Shown: positions 59,961 through 64,000 of the stretch, one piece after another | Layout of the letters: the number at the start of each line of letters is the position of its first letter | How positions within the stretch are numbered: position 1 is the stretch's first letter | DNA from: Rheum nobile | Taxonomy: Eukaryota > Streptophyta > Magnoliopsida > Caryophyllales > Polygonaceae | DNA: 64,000 nucleotides | Direction of reading: 5' to 3' | Assembly: GCA_027886185.1 (NCBI GenBank) | Contig: WOAB01000147.1 | Coordinates: 124,001-188,000, forward strand | Notes under the pieces: model-generated | Seen by the model: only the letters and a program-made list of their open reading frames with translations | Database searches by the model: none | What the model was told of the DNA's origin: nothing | Position numbers and translations under genes: made by a program

Positions 59961-60436
59961 TATCGTATCTTTTGTGTAATGTTGTTTACGTACTATCAAC
60001 CTTTGTAGGGAGCAAACAATTTTATCAAAGCAGAGATATGATATGAAACGAACTTTTACCAGAGACTATCCTAATTTCTTCAAACGCAACTAGACGATGT
60101 CATTTATTTTGTGTTAGGGTTTCTAAGTTTATGAAGAACATGTATTATTTCCTGTATTGTGAGCTAAATGTGGTTATAGTCATCCAGCGTAATGAACAAT
60201 TCTATTTCGTCTTCTAGGTTGTATATTTTGGGGTATTTCTTTTATTAATTTTAGATAATCAAATAAATACTAAAAATATACAATAATATGATACAACATT
60301 CATACACAATATTATAATATATATAAAATAATCAATAATTCAACATTAAACCACAAATAAATTCTAAAAATATACAATAATATGCTATGCATAAATATAC
60401 TAAATTATACTATAACTCAAGATTATAATACCCTAA

Positions 60437-60592
60437 AAACACCACACGTTACGTGTGATACACACTCACACGTAACGTGTTGAGCTACACCACACGTAAC
60501 GTGTGGAGCTATACCACACGTTACGTGTGAAACTTTGAAAGGGTCTGCTCGCACACATAACTTGAGGAGACACTCCACACGTAACGTGTGGA
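60437..60592. repeat. CACACGTTACGTGTG array, right cluster
   Basis: Five good copies and one degenerate copy (60441 to 60592), the last one touching the right TIR. Both orientations of the central T/A are mixed. Confidence 0.85.
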
Positions 60593-60630
60593 CCCTATGC
60601 GCTGAAAATCAATTTTGAGTATGCGCTGAA
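60591..60630 (-). repeat. Right TIR of GRF element
   Basis: The inverted match of 58081-58120, 37 of 40 identical. Confidence 0.9.
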
Positions 60631-60889
60631 AATAATTGTGATTAAAAAAGTAATTCTTTTTTGGGATAGATTTAGAAAACAAGATTCAAGCGAGACTACG
60701 ATGAGAACATATTTATGTAAAATGTACAATTGCTATTTTATCGTCTTTGTAGAAGATATATTTTTGTTACGCGTGGAAACTAACTATTTCAGCAACTTTT
60801 ACTTTGAATGTCCGGTTATATGATTGATAAAATTTCGGCGCAAAACCGCGCAATCGCTTTTTTTTAGCCGCGCACTTTCCCATGGGCGG

Positions 60890-61232
60890 CTCGACATGCC
60901 GCCGAGAAAACCCGAGTTTCATGGGCGGCTCGTAGAGCCGCCCATGATGGGTTCAGTTTAGGGATTTTTTTTTGAAATAAATAAAAATGTGTTTTTAAAA
61001 ACCGGTTCATTGAAACCGGGGTTGTGGGCGGCATTTCGTGCCGCCCACGAAACTGGGTCAGTGAACCGGGTTTTTTGGGGGGACAGGGTTCATAGGCGGC
61101 ACTTCCTGCCGCTCAGGGTTCATGGACGGCACGTGGTGCCGCCTAGGGTTCATGGACGGCACGTGGTGCCGCCCAGTGAGTATACGTTTCACTCCCAACG
61201 GTCGATGTGGGCTGCACGTAGGGCCGCCCAGT
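60890..61232. repeat. GGCGGC...GCCGCC palindrome array in MULE promoter
   Basis: Seven palindromes of 22-27 bases at about 60892, 60921, 61024, 61093, 61123, 61153 and 61208. The core is GGGCGGC-N(5-7)-GCCGCCC; two copies read GGCGGC/GACGGCACGTGGTGCCGCC with a central CACGTG. Centres vary and arms are kept, as if the arms are what matters. The array ends about 12 bases before the TATA box of the MULE gene. Confidence 0.9.
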
Positions 61233-61243
61233 ACAGGTGTAGC

Positions 61244-61254
61244 CGGCTATATAA
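61244..61254 (+). promoter_or_regulatory. TATA box of plus-strand MULE gene
   Basis: CTATATAAATT lies 60 bases before the start codon at 61307 and directly after the palindrome array. Confidence 0.65.
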
Positions 61255-61306
61255 ATTAGGGATGTATTGTATTGTATCCAAATCTAGAAACTCATTTTCA
61301 TAATAA

Positions 61307-64000
61307 ATGTCGTCGTCAAGCGGTTCTGGTTGGAGAGGATTGTCGGAGTCCTCTTCGAGCGCTAACACATCTGTAGATGATGAGGGTGATTTGCAGGCGC
61401 CAATTTCTCCCGAGTACTTCAAGGTATGTAATATTGTAATTTTTACTGTATAAAATAATTAGATCTTAAATGTACTTAGTCTTTAAAATGTTAAAGTGTT
61501 TTGAAATAATATTTAATTTGTTGATATTAGTTTTTAGAAATTTAATTATTAATTAGTCTCTAATGTGGTAATTTTTGTATATAAATAGGGTGATTCTAGT
61601 GATGATGGATTTATAGCTATCGACTTCTCATCCCATTTTACTACTACTGAGATATTTCCTAGTAAGGAAGGATTGCGAGATTGGGTGCAAAGGGTAAGTT
61701 TTAGTCTTTTTATGGTGATCACTACTAAATCATCAAATCCTAAAAAGATTATACTTCACTGTGAGAGATCCGGGTTACCTAGGTCCGGCAAGAAGAAGGT
61801 GGTAGTCGATGGTATAAAGGTCAGCCCGATACGAGTGAATAAAACTAGGTCAAAAAAGAAGGGTTATCCCTTTTTGCTGCATGGTACTTTTAGGGAAGGA
61901 AATGTTATTAGAGATCCTGGGTGGACCTTATCGGTTGTTAGTGGATCCCATAACCATATGCTTTCTACCACCTTGACCGGCCATGCATTTGCTACCCGAC
62001 TTACGAAGGAGCAGCGTAGGAAAGTGATGATTGATACTGCGGCGGGTGCAAGACCCAAGGTTATTTCTACACAGCTTAGGAATGAATATTCGAGTGCAAC
62101 GAGTTCGAGGAATCAGGTGTACACTGTTAGGGCTAAGGAGAGGTTGAAATCCCTGGGCAATCTGAATGTGACACAATGGTCATTGGGATTTTTGAATGAG
62201 AAAGGCTATTTGTTGGACACTGCTACTAAGACGAGGGAAGATGGGAAGGAGGTTTTGGCGTGCTTGTTTATTTCTCATCCAGACGCTCGACATTTGTTGT
62301 GCATGTTTCCTAATGTCGTCATTATGGATTCGACCTACAAAACCAACAGGTAAACCTTAGTCTTTTTTGTATTATGTGTAGATAATGGTATTTTCTGCGG
62401 GTTTTTTTTTTGTGTTGCATTTATAGGTACGGTATGCCTCTGTTCCAGATTTTGGGTTTACTTGCACCAACTACACATATTGCATTGCTCTTGTGTTCAT
62501 GGAAAGGGAGACGACAAACCACTATGCATGGGCACTGAGACGATTGAAGTGGTTGTACGGGGAGAAAAATCTCGTATGCATCATGTCTGATCGAGAGCTA
62601 GGACTGATCAAGGCTGCCAAACTGGTGTTTCCGAAGGTTCGTCATCACTTGTGTCAGGTCCATGTAGACCGTAATGTGAAGGCATATGCTAAGACGATGA
62701 AGATTGACGAGAAGAAATTCTCGGGAAGTGTTCGTCGGGTGATGAGGTCTCACACAAAGGAGGAGTACAGAGAGCGGCTTGCTCACTTTAAGGGGATATG
62801 GAGTGAAGGCTTGGTGCGATATGTGGAGCAAACTTGGTTTAATGAGCATAAGAAGAAGCTGGTTGCGGCATGGTGTGATGATGTTCTCCATTTTGCCACA
62901 AGAACATCAAACATGTAACTTTCATACAAACATTTGCAATCAAATTGGGTTATAAAATTTATTTAGTTAATTGTATACGAATATATTATTTTCAGGGTTG
63001 AGGGTCAGCACTCTATGCTTAAGGACATGATTGAGACATCCGTTGGAGGGTTCGACACACTTGTGCAGCACATCGACAACATGTTTGTTGATCAGCATCG
63101 GAAGATCCGATATGAGATGACCAAGAACTGCACTGCCTTTCCCATGGAGATAGTGAAAGGCCCTGAGTGGGTTAAGGTATTCTTCAAGCGCATCCTTGAA
63201 AAGTGCTCTGAAAAATGCCTGAGGATGTTGTATGCCCAAGCTGTGTTAGCAAAGGAGGGGAAAATTGGGAACAAATGTGCTGATTTTTGGTGGAGGTCCA
63301 CACTGGGGCTGCCTTGCCCACACACAATTAAGGTCTACGTGGAGACGGGTTATCCGTTAGTGCATGAAGAGGTTGATATTTTCTGGAAGCAGATCCGATG
63401 GGAAGGGGTGGATGCTAAGGATCTTGATGTCGATGATGGTGTTTCACTGACAGCGGACAATGTCACGGTGGATGACTTCGTTGAAGAGTACTTATGTGGG
63501 ACAGTTGAGGGATTTGATTTGAAGAAGATGGCGGAAAAGTGGCGTGAGTCAAAGGACCCTACATCGTGCGATATTCAAGACCCGCCACATGGCGAGACCA
63601 AGAAGGGGAGGCCTAGGATGAATGCGAGAAAGACCGGTACGAAGAGGAAAATGTGTTGGGACGAGCATGTGGATGCAAACATGAAGAAGGAGAAGCAGAA
63701 AATGAAGATGGAGGATGAGGAGCTGGGAGTGGATGAGGAGGATGAGCCTGCAGAGAAAGAGACGACCAATGTGAAATCGTCCGTTGGATCCCCGGGATCG
63801 AAAGGATGCCCTTCTAGCGGACGACCTCACAGTGGAGTTTCAACAGCAAAGGGGAGTGCCACTAAACCTGCAAAGCCGAAATCTGCTTCAACCAAGTCCA
63901 AGTCGGGTTCAAACAAGCCGGTCAAGTATCTCGGCTTTAACTGGGGGCACGAGAATATTGATCATTTCATGCTCGCCTACATTTCTGGAGTTCAAAATGT
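61307..64000 (+). CDS. MULE transposase-OTU gene, partial, one frameshift
   Basis: Exons: 61307-61423, 61589-62349, 62427-62914 and 62996 to the window end; all introns are GT/AG and phases agree. The N-terminus is Ser/Asp-rich, then a FAR1-like region (ERSGLPRSGKKK, TRSKKKGYPF), the DDE transposase with VVIMDSTYKTNR and CIMSDRELGLIKAAKLVFPK, HLCQVHVDRN, and a long basic/acidic linker with a GRPRM AT-hook-like motif. The final YLGFNWGHENIDHFML and YISGVQNV is the usual lead-in to an OTU domain. One base is missing near 62455 (LG|FTC), a shift or a sequence error; no other damage was seen. It encodes the enzyme that cuts and moves MULE DNA. Confidence 0.88.

Larger units (their letters stand above)
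58081..60630. mobile_element. TIR element encoding a GRF zinc-finger protein
   Basis: 40-bp TIRs at 58081-58120 and 60591-60630 agree at 37 of 40 positions; each contains TTC(G/A)GCGCATA twice. Inside are a plus-strand GRF zinc-finger gene, a divergent minus-strand first exon, a telomere-like tract, and about 20 copies of the word CACACGTTACGTGTG in four clusters: next to both TIRs, in the left third, and between the two divergent genes. No transposase is present. No target duplication was recognised, so the superfamily is open; a MULE origin is possible because the neighbouring MULE gene has the same promoter design. Confidence 0.8.

Noticed and set aside
58021..60650. Target-site duplication around the GRF element
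   Set aside because: Flanks GTCTTACTA and AATAATTGT do not match at any offset tried, so no superfamily was assigned from the TSD.
58126..61232. CRISPR-like repeat arrays
   Set aside because: Spacing is irregular, the repeats are palindromes of 15-27 bases inside plant transposons, and there are no cas genes; eukaryotic DNA.

Overview
The window is nuclear DNA of a flowering plant, most likely a eudicot. The evidence is two class II small heat-shock protein genes, a BDA1/ACD6-type ankyrin-PGG gene, TTTAGGG-like telomeric tracts, plant Ty1/copia and Ty3/gypsy retrotransposons with plant-type primer sites, Helitrons, MULEs and hAT-like elements. The species cannot be read from the sequence. 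It is a gene-poor, transposon-rich interval: only three ordinary host genes look intact (ankyrin-PGG, 17266-20293, minus; sHSP, 31900-32418, minus; sHSP, 55542-56057, plus).

Layout. 1-4.2 kb: a decayed MULE transposase gene fused to an OTU-like protease domain (minus), with a palindrome array upstream of its TATA box. 4.3-5.8 kb: small MITEs and an exon-like fragment. 5.8-14.8 kb: a three-level nest, an old copia element holding a hAT-like element, which holds a younger copia element (6659-13065, 5-bp TSD). The younger copia carries a rearranged piece of 26S rDNA in its integrase region. 16.4 kb: a foldback MITE. 17.3-20.3 kb: the ankyrin gene. 21-25 kb: AT-rich DNA with exon-like relics. 25.1-27.5 kb: a solo LTR with perfect TSD. 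28.9-32.6 kb: MITE, Helitron, SINE-like relic and the first sHSP gene. 33.1-39.2 kb: three MULE-like elements end to end, separated only by (TA)n, filled with arrays of short words; one has captured part of a VQ-motif gene. 42.5-47 kb: a Helitron with a PIF1-type helicase relic and a nested hAT-like element. 48.6-54.5 kb: an RNase H relic and a gypsy element without pol. 55.3-57.8 kb: the second sHSP gene with a clear heat-shock promoter, followed by a small Helitron. 58.1-60.6 kb: an element with 40-bp TIRs encoding a GRF zinc-finger protein. 60.9-64 kb: a second MULE-OTU gene (plus), running off the window.

The most unusual theme is that several unrelated mobile elements each carry their own dialect of a short, near-palindromic word, repeated many times. 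In the MULE and GRF elements these words lie directly upstream of TATA boxes or at the element ends. This recalls the motif arrays bound by the VANC anti-silencing proteins of Arabidopsis VANDAL transposons. Here the words are palindromes, they differ from element to element, and a small zinc-finger gene sits within one of the arrays. That functional link is inference; the arrays themselves are directly visible. Gene models were derived by eye from reading frames, splice signals and comparison of the two MULE copies.
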